Shown one piece after another: positions 54,498-61,941 of a DNA stretch of 64,000 nt. Position numbers and translations under genes: made by a program. Each line of letters starts with the position of its first letter. The stretch's first letter is position 1. The stretch comes from an uncultured Carboxylicivirga sp. (lineage in GTDB: Bacteria > Bacteroidota > Bacteroidia > Bacteroidales > Marinilabiliaceae): positions 20,680 through 84,679 of the forward strand of contig CANNEA010000012.1 of the NCBI GenBank assembly GCA_947503525.1. The letters are read 5' to 3'. The notes below the pieces were generated by a model, which made no database searches, was not told where the DNA came from, and saw only the letters and a program-made list of their open reading frames with translations.

Positions 54498-54644
54498 ATG
54501 ACAGAAAAGATGATGGCATTTATAAAAGCCAATGGTATTGATATGGCTACGGAAATTGATGGGAATCCTTTTGAAGGCCTAAGCACAGAGGAAATTAATA
54601 AGGTTAAATCGATATTGAAAACCGATAATATAATAATAGAGTAG
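54498..54644 (+). CDS. Small peptide, 48 residues, unknown
   Basis: MTEKMMAFIKANGIDMATEI, then DGNPFEGLSTEEINKVKSIL and a KTDNIIIE end. It follows lipoprotein 4 by 276 bases, as the 43-residue peptide at 45313 follows lipoprotein 3 by 388. It shares with it an xAxGI word and [ST]xE[DE]IN. A clear terminator follows (54678-54708). Function unknown. Confidence 0.6.
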   Translation: MTEKMMAFIKANGIDMATEIDGNPFEGLSTEEINKVKSILKTDNIIIE

Positions 54645-54677
54645 TTCTCTGTTTAATAATTGATATTAAGAATATTT

Positions 54678-54708
54678 GCGTCAATAGCCCTTGCTATTGG
54701 CGTTTTTT
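54678..54708 (+). terminator. Terminator of the 48-residue peptide
   Basis: CG-CAATAG pairs with CTATTG-CG (one G-T pair between), loop of six, then TTTTTT. Confidence 0.9.
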
Positions 54709-54871
54709 GTGTGCTGCAGCTTGAACTTTTCGCTTTTGTTCGGATTCAGTTCATTTATGAAATGCCTGCAATTATGCCACAGTCCGAATAAGCTATTATT
54801 ACAAGTACGGACGAATTCTAATTCCAGAACATCAATTTTACGAAAGTAGCGAGTGTTTTCGTTTATTAGTG

Positions 54872-54973
54872 TTTGAGCTATCAGGAGTAATGAACTGGCT
54901 GAAAGGGCTATTCTTGCCGACATTAAAAGGGGATATTTGTTGTGTAAATTAATAACTACTAAAACAAAGAGTC
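54872..54973 (+). promoter_or_regulatory. Diverged lipoprotein-type leader of the DUF2846 gene
   Basis: Contains the TTTGAGCTA box (54872-54880), GGG (54905-54907), 27 bases, ATTTG (54935-54939), and AACAAAGAGTC directly before an ATG, each at the same relative place as in leaders A, B and D. Hairpin III and the 8-codon ORF are absent. Confidence 0.6.
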
Positions 54974-55057
54974 ATGAAACGAGCTACAAGTAGATTATCA
55001 ATAGAGAAGAGTGTTAAAATGGCGAGTTCCATCTTACCATTGAAAAGCTGTATTAAG

Positions 55058-55510
55058 ATGAAAAAGGTATTAAGCATTTTAATTATGGTTCCCCTATTGT
55101 TTGCATGTGCAGGAACATCAAAGGCACCGGTTGATAGAAGTGAAGAAGCGAAGAAGTTTCAAGTAAATTCGGAAAAAGGGGTAGTTTATCTCTATCGCAC
55201 CGGAAGGGCAGTGGGGGCTGCTGGTCAGATTCAAGTTAAAATTGATGGGATTGATGCTGGAGGTACCGGACCAGGTACTTTTTTTAGATGGGAACTTAAA
55301 CCCGGAAAATATACCTTTATGAGTTATACCCCCGAAAGTTCAAAGGTGATTGTGATCGATGTGAAGGCCAAGGAGCAATATTTCTTACGGCAGGATGCCC
55401 GACTTGGATTAAATTCAGGAAGAGTAACGTTAGTAGAAAAAAGTGAAAGTGTTGGAATGAAAGAAGTGAGTGGATGTAAGTTGCTTATAAGTGCCTATCA
55501 TCAAGATTAA
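55058..55510 (+). CDS. DUF2846-like lipoprotein
   Basis: 150 residues from MKKVLSILIMVPLLFACAGT, a normal lipoprotein signal (Cys 17). The mature part (GVVYLYRTGRAVGAAGQIQV, GTFFRWELKPGKYTFMSYTP) matches the DUF2846 pattern, an Ig-like fold found in envelope lipoproteins. An in-frame ATG at 54974 sits right behind the conserved leader end and would add a 28-residue basic stretch in front of the signal peptide. Which start is used is unclear; the lipoprotein start is preferred by protein logic, the other by the leader. Confidence 0.8.
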   Translation: MKKVLSILIMVPLLFACAGTSKAPVDRSEEAKKFQVNSEKGVVYLYRTGRAVGAAGQIQVKIDGIDAGGTGPGTFFRWELKPGKYTFMSYTPESSKVIVIDVKAKEQYFLRQDARLGLNSGRVTLVEKSESVGMKEVSGCKLLISAYHQD

Positions 55511-55535
55511 GACTTATTTCCTATAAAGATTTGCT

Positions 55536-55570
55536 AAGCGGCGTTTGATTTTTTCAGGCACCGCTTTTTT
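55536..55570 (+). terminator. Terminator of the DUF2846 gene
   Basis: AAGCGG (55536-55541) pairs with CCGCTT (55561-55566), then TTTT; 26 bases after the stop. Confidence 0.75.
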
Positions 55571-55650
55571 AATGGCTGATATATGGCGACGGGACTGATA
55601 AAGGTATATTTCTTCAAGTTTATTATCTTTAAAAAGATAATACTCTTAAT

Positions 55651-56142
55651 ATGCAGACACTCACATGGCAAAAGAAATGGTTCAGTCAGGATTATCAAAT
55701 ATATGACGGAGCTAAACAAATAGGATATCTGAATAACCCTTCATTCTCTCAAACCAGCAAGGGAACAATTCATGGAAAGAGCTTGATCTTTCAGACGAGC
55801 GGTTTTTTAAAACAAGACACCCGAATAATTGATGGACTTACTTTTCAGGAGATAGGCTATATTTCTTATAATTCATGGATGAATAAAGCGCAGATAGTAA
55901 TTAATGGAAAGGCTTATAACTGGCAATATTCCAATGCATGGAATAATAAGTGGACAATAAGTGGAACTGATGGAAAAATGTATTATTGTCAGAAGCATAA
56001 TCAAGGTGGAACAATGAATGTATCTGAGCCTGAAGATTTTTTAACTTTAACAAGCTTGTACATTACCAATTATTATCAACAAATGACCATTGCAGTAATG
56101 GTGGCTGTCTTTATTCCAATTTATGTTTCAGTGCTCACCTAG
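55651..56142 (+). CDS. Hypothetical protein with C-terminal membrane helix
   Basis: 163 residues. The soluble part has repeated IGYL/IGYI and WQKKWFSQDYQIYDGAKQIG, an all-beta pattern somewhat like LURP-one/tubby-type scramblase-like proteins, with NWQYSNAWNNKWTISGTDGK. The end (QQMTIAVMVAVFIPIYVSVL) is a membrane helix. The family resemblance is only by eye. It stands alone. Confidence 0.65.
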   Translation: MQTLTWQKKWFSQDYQIYDGAKQIGYLNNPSFSQTSKGTIHGKSLIFQTSGFLKQDTRIIDGLTFQEIGYISYNSWMNKAQIVINGKAYNWQYSNAWNNKWTISGTDGKMYYCQKHNQGGTMNVSEPEDFLTLTSLYITNYYQQMTIAVMVAVFIPIYVSVLT

Positions 56143-56247
56143 GATACATGCAATTAGAGTTATCTTGAATAGTCCAAAAATTAAGCTTGTTGCTTAGATA
56201 TGATAATCAATTAAAGAGTAACCAAAACAATTACGTATATTGTTTTA

Positions 56248-57429
56248 ATGTTGAAAATCACATGTTCTTTATTATTCTTACTTCTGGTAGCATTTACGAA
56301 TGCTCAGGAATGGAAGCTTAAGGTCGATTCTTTAGTAGATCAACAGAAGTACCTGTCTGCTTTTGAGCTGCTCGAGCACCGGGAATCAAGCGGTAATCAG
56401 CCTGAATTGGAACTGCAAAGGATTCAAATAGCTCTAGAGTTTTATACTTCCAGCAATTATCATAGATCATTTGGCTTTTCAAACCTAAGAGAAGGCGAGG
56501 AGATAAATGAGCTAAGGAAACAAAGTGGGCAGTTTGATGCAAATTTTTACCTTCCAATCGACTCCATACTGCTGGAGCTAATAGAACAATACCCTGAGGA
56601 TTATCGATTGCAGCTGCAACTGGGCAAATATTACAACGATGTATTTCTGTTGTTCGGTGATAGATGGGGACGAAAGGCAGAGTGGCAATTGGAGCAAAGC
56701 AAATACTATTACCAGAAAGCTTATAAAAATGGGATTTACGATTTTTACAGTCTTTACGTTCTTGGCTATTATAATACCTTGACTCAAAACTATCATGAAG
56801 CACGCTATTGGTACAAAAAGTCATTGCAATTAAAAGATGATCCTTTAACCAACTACAATCTGGCTGTTGCCTGTTTGTTCGATGGGATGTTTTCGGAAGG
56901 TACAGAGCCGGCTATTCGTTCATTTGAATTATTTAAAGACTCATTAAAAAAAGGAGACGCTGCGCGTATAACCGGGATTTTATATTCTAAACAAGAACAG
57001 AACGAGAAGGCGCTTGCATTTTTTCGCCAGGCAAATGCATTTTCACCAGGCTATAAACCTAACCAGCTTTATCTATTAAAGACATGCTTAACTCTAGATT
57101 ATACTGAAGAAGCAATAGAGTTGGCTAATACGGTATTTGCCCAAGCCATTTATGACCCGGATATTCCTCAGGAGTTTTTAGATATGTTTGAGCAAGAAAA
57201 TAAGCAAGAATTACTTAGGCTCGTCTTCGATCATGCAATTGATGAGTTTCCTGAGGATGACGAAGCTCAGGGGAATATTCTGTTTCACTATGCTAAGTTG
57301 GAGTATGAATTAGGAAACAAAAGAAAAGCCAAACAATATCTGGAGTCGGCAAATACTCACTTTGCAAAAGTATTTGATGAAGGGCATCAAGTGTTTCAGG
57401 CTATAAATCAGATGTTAGAGAAAATGTAA
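56248..57429 (+). CDS. Secreted TPR-repeat protein
   Basis: 393 residues. Signal peptide (MLKITCSLLFLLLVAFTNAQ). TPR-like helix pairs: YYQKAYKNGIYDFYSLYVLG, EARYWYKKSLQLKDDPLTNY, KALAFFRQANAFSPGYKPNQ, and AKLEYELGNKRKAKQYLESA. Protein-interaction scaffold; partner unknown. It is followed by a CAAGGAATT/AATTCCTTG hairpin (57438-57468). Confidence 0.8.
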   Translation: MLKITCSLLFLLLVAFTNAQEWKLKVDSLVDQQKYLSAFELLEHRESSGNQPELELQRIQIALEFYTSSNYHRSFGFSNLREGEEINELRKQSGQFDANFYLPIDSILLELIEQYPEDYRLQLQLGKYYNDVFLLFGDRWGRKAEWQLEQSKYYYQKAYKNGIYDFYSLYVLGYYNTLTQNYHEARYWYKKSLQLKDDPLTNYNLAVACLFDGMFSEGTEPAIRSFELFKDSLKKGDAARITGILYSKQEQNEKALAFFRQANAFSPGYKPNQLYLLKTCLTLDYTEEAIELANTVFAQAIYDPDIPQEFLDMFEQENKQELLRLVFDHAIDEFPEDDEAQGNILFHYAKLEYELGNKRKAKQYLESANTHFAKVFDEGHQVFQAINQMLEKM

Positions 57430-57437
57430 TAGTCTTT

Positions 57438-57468
57438 CAAGGAATTGTATTTGGAAATTAATTCCTTG
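57438..57468 (+). terminator. Stem-loop after the TPR gene
   Basis: A perfect 9-bp stem CAAGGAATT/AATTCCTTG with a 13-base loop, followed by AGATTTT. Confidence 0.65.
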
Positions 57469-57597
57469 AGATTTTAAGGAGTTCGTTGAGGATATTGGCT
57501 TTATTAATATCAGATAAATACTGAAAATTAAATTCACTCGTTACTCTTAATAGATCGTTTTCATATATTAAAATTGAAGAGCAGATAAGGCGAAAAA

Positions 57598-57711
57598 ATG
57601 AGACCTTGGGTAACAGCAGTAGAAGTAGCTGTAGCCTACGTCCTGTTTGATGAAGACGGCTATTTACAATGTAAATATCAGGTAGAAATGGATGTTTTGG
57701 AGAAATATTAA
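57598..57711 (+). CDS. Possible 37-residue peptide
   Basis: MRPWVTAVEVAVAYVLFDED, then GYLQCKYQVEMDVLEKY. Amino-acid composition is protein-like and an in-frame stop lies just upstream. It may also be a remnant of a longer gene. No other support. Confidence 0.3.
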   Translation: MRPWVTAVEVAVAYVLFDEDGYLQCKYQVEMDVLEKY

Positions 57712-57783
57712 GTTTTTTAAACAAATATTTACAGAAACAGAGCCAATCTGTCAAATAAAATTATAGTTTTACGAAACAAATTA

Positions 57784-57930
57784 CAGACGACACAGTACAA
57801 CAACTGTCTGGTTGCTTGCAACGGCAAGCAATTTACACGAACAAAAAGTGTTCGTTAATATCTGAGAGAAGCATATTATGAATTAATTCGCAATTCTTAA
57901 ATTTTCCATGGTGCATCTCTCAGATTTTTT
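57784..57930 (+). ncRNA. Candidate structured small RNA with terminator
   Basis: Four consecutive stem-loops in 147 bases: CAGAC/GTCTG (57784-57810), TTGCTTGC-AACG-GCAAGCAA (57812-57831), ACGAACA-AAAAG-TGTTCGT (57837-57855), and ATCTGAGAGA (57860-57869) with TCTCTCAGAT (57916-57925) followed by TTTTTT. Only the plus strand ends in a T-run. No ORF fits. A 6S-like or other regulatory RNA is possible; no family is assigned. Confidence 0.55.
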
Positions 57931-57934
57931 ATTT

Positions 57935-59185
57935 CTATTCCTTGATGTCGTCGAATCCTGGACGGATAAAAGAACGGGCATTTGGAAGCAGATCTTCCAA
58001 ATCAGACCTCAGTTTCGAAAGGTGCTTAAGTATATTAAGAATACTATCCTCTTTTTTAGGAATGGCAAGCATTAAGTTATTCCACGCCTCAATTGATTCA
58101 TCTATTCCGATAAGCGCAATTTTAGCCGATCCATTAGCGTCATGCGTTTCAGTTTCATCAGGCGAGTCCACTTGAAGAATATGTAAGGCACGATTAATTT
58201 TAGCCGGAATAAATAACTGAAACCACGTAATGCTTTCCACATAATCTTCAATGGAGTTGCCTTCAATAACAATTCGGCTTTCCATTTCGCGTTGATTCGA
58301 TTCTAACCAATGTTTAACCTTTTCAGCATAGGCTTCAGCAAACTTTTCAGTTGCATGTTTCGAACTTGGCTTGGATTCACAATCTGTAGCCAGTTCATTT
58401 AGTTTTTCAGTTGGATCAATACCTTTTTTCGATAATTCCTCCTCAATAATCTCCGAGGTGGCTTTAAGAATGACCATAAGCTGTTTTTCTGAATCTGGCC
58501 CATCATTTGACTTTTCCAACTCCTGGTTAAGCGTGAATGAGGTACATTGATTAGTGAAATCACATTTATTACATCTACCGTCACAGTAATTGTGAATTCC
58601 GCTGATGTAATTTTTCACCTCTTTGTTTCGCATTAAATCTTTGAAGCGATCAATATCCGGTCGCATTTCAATATCCTCTTCTTCACTAAACTGAGGCATC
58701 AAACTATCAAAGTCAATGTTCTCGTGGTTTTGAGGATTATTTTCGTCTTCTTTAAAATCTTCACAGATGGAACAGTGCTTTGGAAATGGGCAATTGTCAT
58801 CATCAAATTTACAGGTTTCCACTTGTACCGTGCCCTTGCTACAATGAACATGTTCACTATCCCACTTATCAATTATAAATCCATATTTAATGTCATCTGT
58901 AACATTTTCTGGAAATATAAACTCAAGGTTATAGCTTAAAAGCAATTTGTCGATCGAATTAAGCAGGAGCTTAGTTTGAACGATATCTAATTTTTCAACT
59001 GGTGGAAATTGAAACTTTTCAATGCCGGTTAGTTTTGATATCTTTTCAGGTGTACCATTAATATATTGATCGGCAAATTCATTAATATATTCGTTTTCAC
59101 GATCTTCAATTTGGCAAACAGAATCTGCTTTTGGTTTAGCTGCCTTATCGATTATTTCAAGTAATTGTTTAATATACTCATCCAT
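57935..59185 (-). CDS. Cysteine-rich hypothetical protein
   Basis: 416 residues, acidic, no signal peptide or membrane segment. Two cysteine clusters: around residues 112-145 (HVHCSKGTVQVETCKFDDDN followed by CPFPKHCSIC) and around 205-220 (YCDGRCNKCDFTNQCTSF), which look like zinc or Fe-S sites. The C-terminal half is helical. Not recognised. It is followed upstream by the FKBP gene on the same strand, 88 bases away. Confidence 0.7.
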   Translation of the reverse strand: MDEYIKQLLEIIDKAAKPKADSVCQIEDRENEYINEFADQYINGTPEKISKLTGIEKFQFPPVEKLDIVQTKLLLNSIDKLLLSYNLEFIFPENVTDDIKYGFIIDKWDSEHVHCSKGTVQVETCKFDDDNCPFPKHCSICEDFKEDENNPQNHENIDFDSLMPQFSEEEDIEMRPDIDRFKDLMRNKEVKNYISGIHNYCDGRCNKCDFTNQCTSFTLNQELEKSNDGPDSEKQLMVILKATSEIIEEELSKKGIDPTEKLNELATDCESKPSSKHATEKFAEAYAEKVKHWLESNQREMESRIVIEGNSIEDYVESITWFQLFIPAKINRALHILQVDSPDETETHDANGSAKIALIGIDESIEAWNNLMLAIPKKEDSILNILKHLSKLRSDLEDLLPNARSFIRPGFDDIKE

Positions 59186-59273
59186 TCACTACTTCACTTT
59201 TCTTCATATAATTATAAACCTAGAACAAGCCGACTTGCTAAGTGTTTAAAATTAAATTGAATTAAATCTTTTT

Positions 59274-59708
59274 TTATTCCAAAATTTCAAGTAATGCCAC
59301 ATCAAATATGGTGAGTGCATATGGCCCTATTCGACCTCCGGAGCCTTTTTTACCCCAGCCTAAAACAGGAGGAATAAAGAAGCGATATCGACTTCCAACA
59401 GACATCATCAGTAAGCCTTCCGTGTAGCCCTCAATAGTTTCATCAAGTTTGAATTCAAGGGGTGTAGCATCTTTATATGTGTCATCTAATATTTTACCTC
59501 CAAGAAGCATGGCCCTCTGATGGACCTTTACCTTGTTGAATGTTTGGGGTTTTGGGCCATTGTTTTCTTTAACTATTTCGTATTGCAAACCCGAAGCCGT
59601 TTCAAAAATGCCTGGTTTGTTTTTATTCTGCAGTAGAAATTCTTCTGTTTTTTTTCTGTTCTGACCAACAGATCCACTATTCTGTTTTTTACCTTTCCCG
59701 CGTCCCAT
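59274..59708 (-). CDS. FKBP-type peptidyl-prolyl cis-trans isomerase
   Basis: 144 residues from MGRGKGKKQNSGSVGQN; a longer reading from 59747 would start upstream of a -7 element (59726-59733) and is rejected. The FKBP domain covers the second half: VKVHQRAMLLGGKILDDTYK, EFKLDETIEGYTEGLLMMSV, GSRYRFFIPPVLGWGKKG. It catalyses proline isomerisation in protein folding. No signal peptide, so cytoplasmic. Confidence 0.92.
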   Translation of the reverse strand: MGRGKGKKQNSGSVGQNRKKTEEFLLQNKNKPGIFETASGLQYEIVKENNGPKPQTFNKVKVHQRAMLLGGKILDDTYKDATPLEFKLDETIEGYTEGLLMMSVGSRYRFFIPPVLGWGKKGSGGRIGPYALTIFDVALLEILE

Positions 59709-59725
59709 ATAAATCAAATTATCGG

Positions 59726-59733
59726 CAAATATA
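59726..59733 (-). promoter_or_regulatory. Candidate -7 element of the FKBP gene
   Basis: Minus strand TATATTTG, 18 bases before the chosen start at 59708. The -33 half is poor. Confidence 0.45.
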
Positions 59734-59756
59734 CACTGAATTGGCAAAATGTAATT

Positions 59757-59789
59757 TTTGCAGAGCTAAGCTATAAATTATTATATTCG
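59757..59789 (+). promoter_or_regulatory. Promoter of the methyltransferase gene
   Basis: TTTG (59757-59760), 21-base spacer, TATATTCG (59782-59789), 17 bases before the start at 59806. Confidence 0.65.
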
Positions 59790-59805
59790 AAAAAATTTAC
59801 GATTA

Positions 59806-60594
59806 ATGAATTTATTCCTTGCTAAAAGTTATTTTAAGTATCTTCTAAAAGCCAGATTCAAGAAAGGGTATGGTTTGCATAGTCCTTTTGTTTTTAATTT
59901 GGTAAGGGAATTAATTTATTGTCAATACCCATATTATGCTTTTAATAAAATAAATGCTTACCGTAAAAAGCTGGATGTTACCCAAGCAACTGTTGAAGTT
60001 AGTGATTATGGAGCCGGTAGTCAGACAATGGAACCATTAAAACGTAAAGTTTCCGATCTGGCCGCAAAGTCATCGATAAATAAGAAATACGGTGAATTAC
60101 TATTTCGTTTGGTTGCAGAATTTAAGCCGCAAAACATATTGGAGTTGGGTACATCTATCGGAGTAAGTACTCTCTATCTGGCCTTGCCTAACAAGTCCGC
60201 CAAAGTTTATACTATCGAAGGATGTGAAAATACGGCTAAGATTGCTGCTAAAACCTTTAGTGATTTACAATGTAATGAGCTTAAACAAACGACTGGTCAG
60301 TTTCGGGATGTTCTGCCGGGCATCCTAGGGGCATTGGAGGATTTGGATTTTGTTTTTTTTGATGGTCATCATGAGAAACAAGCTACCTTAGAATATTTTG
60401 ATCTCTGTTTGAGCAAGGCTAATAATGAAAGTGTTTTTGTATTTGATGATATCCATTGGTCAAGTGGTATGGAAGAGGCCTGGAAAATTATTTGTGACCA
60501 CCCATCGGTAACTGTTTCTATGGATCTTTTTCAATTAGGTATTGTATTCTTTCGTAAAGAATGTCAAAAGCAACATTTTGTTATCAAATATTAG
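59806..60594 (+). CDS. Class I SAM-dependent methyltransferase (O-methyltransferase-like)
   Basis: 262 residues. The glycine-rich motif I is ILELGTSIGVSTLYLAL, followed by KVYTIEGCENTAKIAAKTF and the acidic motif DLDFVFFDGHHEKQATLEYF, as in catechol/caffeoyl-CoA-type O-methyltransferases. FVFDDIHWSSGMEEAW matches the metal-binding region. The N-terminal ~80 residues (YGLHSPFVFNLVRELIYCQY) are typical of the Bacteroidota version. Substrate unknown. It is followed by an ABC ATPase with its own promoter. Confidence 0.88.
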   Translation: MNLFLAKSYFKYLLKARFKKGYGLHSPFVFNLVRELIYCQYPYYAFNKINAYRKKLDVTQATVEVSDYGAGSQTMEPLKRKVSDLAAKSSINKKYGELLFRLVAEFKPQNILELGTSIGVSTLYLALPNKSAKVYTIEGCENTAKIAAKTFSDLQCNELKQTTGQFRDVLPGILGALEDLDFVFFDGHHEKQATLEYFDLCLSKANNESVFVFDDIHWSSGMEEAWKIICDHPSVTVSMDLFQLGIVFFRKECQKQHFVIKY

Positions 60595-60604
60595 AATTGC
60601 GATT

Positions 60605-60637
60605 CTTGTGAAAATTAAGTGTAAAAAAGTATATTTG
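60605..60637 (+). promoter_or_regulatory. Promoter of the ABC ATPase gene
   Basis: CTTG (60605-60608), 21-base spacer, TATATTTG (60630-60637), 20 bases before the start codon at 60657. Confidence 0.65.
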
Positions 60638-60656
60638 GTTTATCTAAATAAATGCG

Positions 60657-61364
60657 ATGCAAAATCAGGTTATAGCTATTGATAATATTACGAAGTTCTA
60701 CCATGTAGGTACTGAGACGGTTAAAGCACTTCAAGGAGTTTCTATTTCGATTAATAGAGGCGAATATGTAGCTATTATGGGTCCATCTGGTTCCGGAAAG
60801 TCTACTTTAATGAATATGATAGGGGCTTTGGATACACCTACCGGAGGTCAGTATGTACTTAATGGTACTGATGTTAGTCGTTTGAGTGATGATAGTTTGG
60901 CCGAAATACGTAATAAGGAAATTGGCTTCGTTTTTCAAACATTCAACTTATTACCGCGCTATACAGCATTAGAAAATGCGATGTTACCTTTGATATACGC
61001 AGGATTTCCTAAAAGTGAACGTATAAAATTGGGTGAAGAGGTTATGGAGAAGGTTGGGCTCACTGACCGGATGCAACACAAGCCTAATGAAATGTCGGGA
61101 GGGCAGAGGCAACGTGTGGCTGTGGCTCGTGCTTTGGTTAACAAGCCTTCTATAATTTTAGCTGATGAACCGACCGGTAATCTGGATTCTAAAACATCGG
61201 TTGATATAATGCGCTTATTTGATGAGATTCATAAAGCAGGCAATACGATTATAGTGGTTACGCATGAGGAAGATATTGCACAGCATGCGCATCGCATTAT
61301 TCGTTTACGAGATGGTCTTGTGGAAACGGATACTATAAATGAATCGATTGAAACCATTGCTTAG
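60657..61364 (+). CDS. ABC transporter ATP-binding protein (LolD/MacB-like)
   Basis: 235 residues. Walker [11 protein letters not shown]-loop [17 protein letters not shown], signature [20 protein letters not shown], Walker [17 protein letters not shown]-loop [16 protein letters not shown]. The FQTFNLL and TGNLDS words place it in the LolD/MacB/FtsE group that works with FtsX-like permeases in lipoprotein release or efflux. No permease is adjacent in this window. Confidence 0.93.
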   Translation: MQNQVIAIDNITKFYHVGTETVKALQGVSISINRGEYVAIMGPSGSGKSTLMNMIGALDTPTGGQYVLNGTDVSRLSDDSLAEIRNKEIGFVFQTFNLLPRYTALENAMLPLIYAGFPKSERIKLGEEVMEKVGLTDRMQHKPNEMSGGQRQRVAVARALVNKPSIILADEPTGNLDSKTSVDIMRLFDEIHKAGNTIIVVTHEEDIAQHAHRIIRLRDGLVETDTINESIETIA

Positions 61365-61683
61365 GAATAACTTTTGTTGTTCTAACTGTCTATTTCAATA
61401 ATTCTTTTGTGACAATTTAAGATTATACAGAGGTAAGCTATTTACATTATATATGTATACGGCATTAATTGTATATGCTTGTTTGTATAATCACTTTTAA
61501 GTACTTTGATGTTTAAATTAGTTTTAAGATAATTTACTGATAAAAATATGTCTTTTATCAAAGTATATAGTCGTTAATGAAATTCCATGGAAAACGAAGT
61601 TGTAGGATTGGATTTTTTTTTTATATTCGCAGATAAGTAAAAGAGAGAGTAACACAATATTATTAATGTTAAATTGAGTTGTT
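61365..61683. other. Intergenic region before the DUF2795 gene
   Basis: About 320 AT-rich bases. TATATTCG near 61621-61628, preceded by TTGG and a T-run, is a possible promoter for the DUF2795 gene. Nothing else seen. Confidence 0.4.
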
Positions 61684-61905
61684 ATGTATTGGACACTCGA
61701 ATTAGCCTCTAAGTTAGAAGATGCACCATGGCCAGCGTCGAAAGATGAGTTGATCGATTTCGCTATACGATCAGGTGCGCCACTTGAAGTAATTGAAAAC
61801 CTTCAGGAAATAGAGGATGAAGGAGAAGTTTTCGAAAGTATTGAGGATATCTGGCCAGATTATCCAAGTAAGGAAGACTTTTTCTTTAATGAGGATGAAT
61901 ATTAA
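61684..61905 (+). CDS. DUF2795 family protein
   Basis: 73 residues, acidic. MYWTLELASKLEDAPWPASK, DELIDFAIRSGAPLEVIENL and EDIWPDYPSKEDFFFNEDEY match the Bacteroidota DUF2795 proteins. Cytoplasmic; function unknown, highly conserved in the phylum. Followed by a strong shared terminator. Confidence 0.9.
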   Translation: MYWTLELASKLEDAPWPASKDELIDFAIRSGAPLEVIENLQEIEDEGEVFESIEDIWPDYPSKEDFFFNEDEY

Positions 61906-61920
61906 AGAGAGCGAAAAAAA

Positions 61921-61941
61921 AGGGGCATATGCCCCTTTTTT
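61921..61941. terminator. Bidirectional terminator between DUF2795 and the OstA-like gene
   Basis: The perfect palindrome GGGGCATATGCCCC flanked by an A-run on the left and a T-run on the right; it serves both converging genes. Confidence 0.92.

Noticed and set aside
54681..54923. 80-codon minus-strand ORF before the DUF2846 gene
   Set aside because: It is antisense to a clear terminator and to the conserved promoter elements, so those explain the sequence better.
56318..56824. 168-codon minus-strand ORF opposite the TPR gene
   Set aside because: The plus strand has a signal peptide and TPR repeats; the antisense protein has no domain character.
57458..57754. 98-codon minus-strand ORF
   Set aside because: It overlaps a hairpin and an AT-rich gap; the Leu-run composition looks like a random frame. 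The short plus-strand ORF at 57598 is kept only at low confidence.
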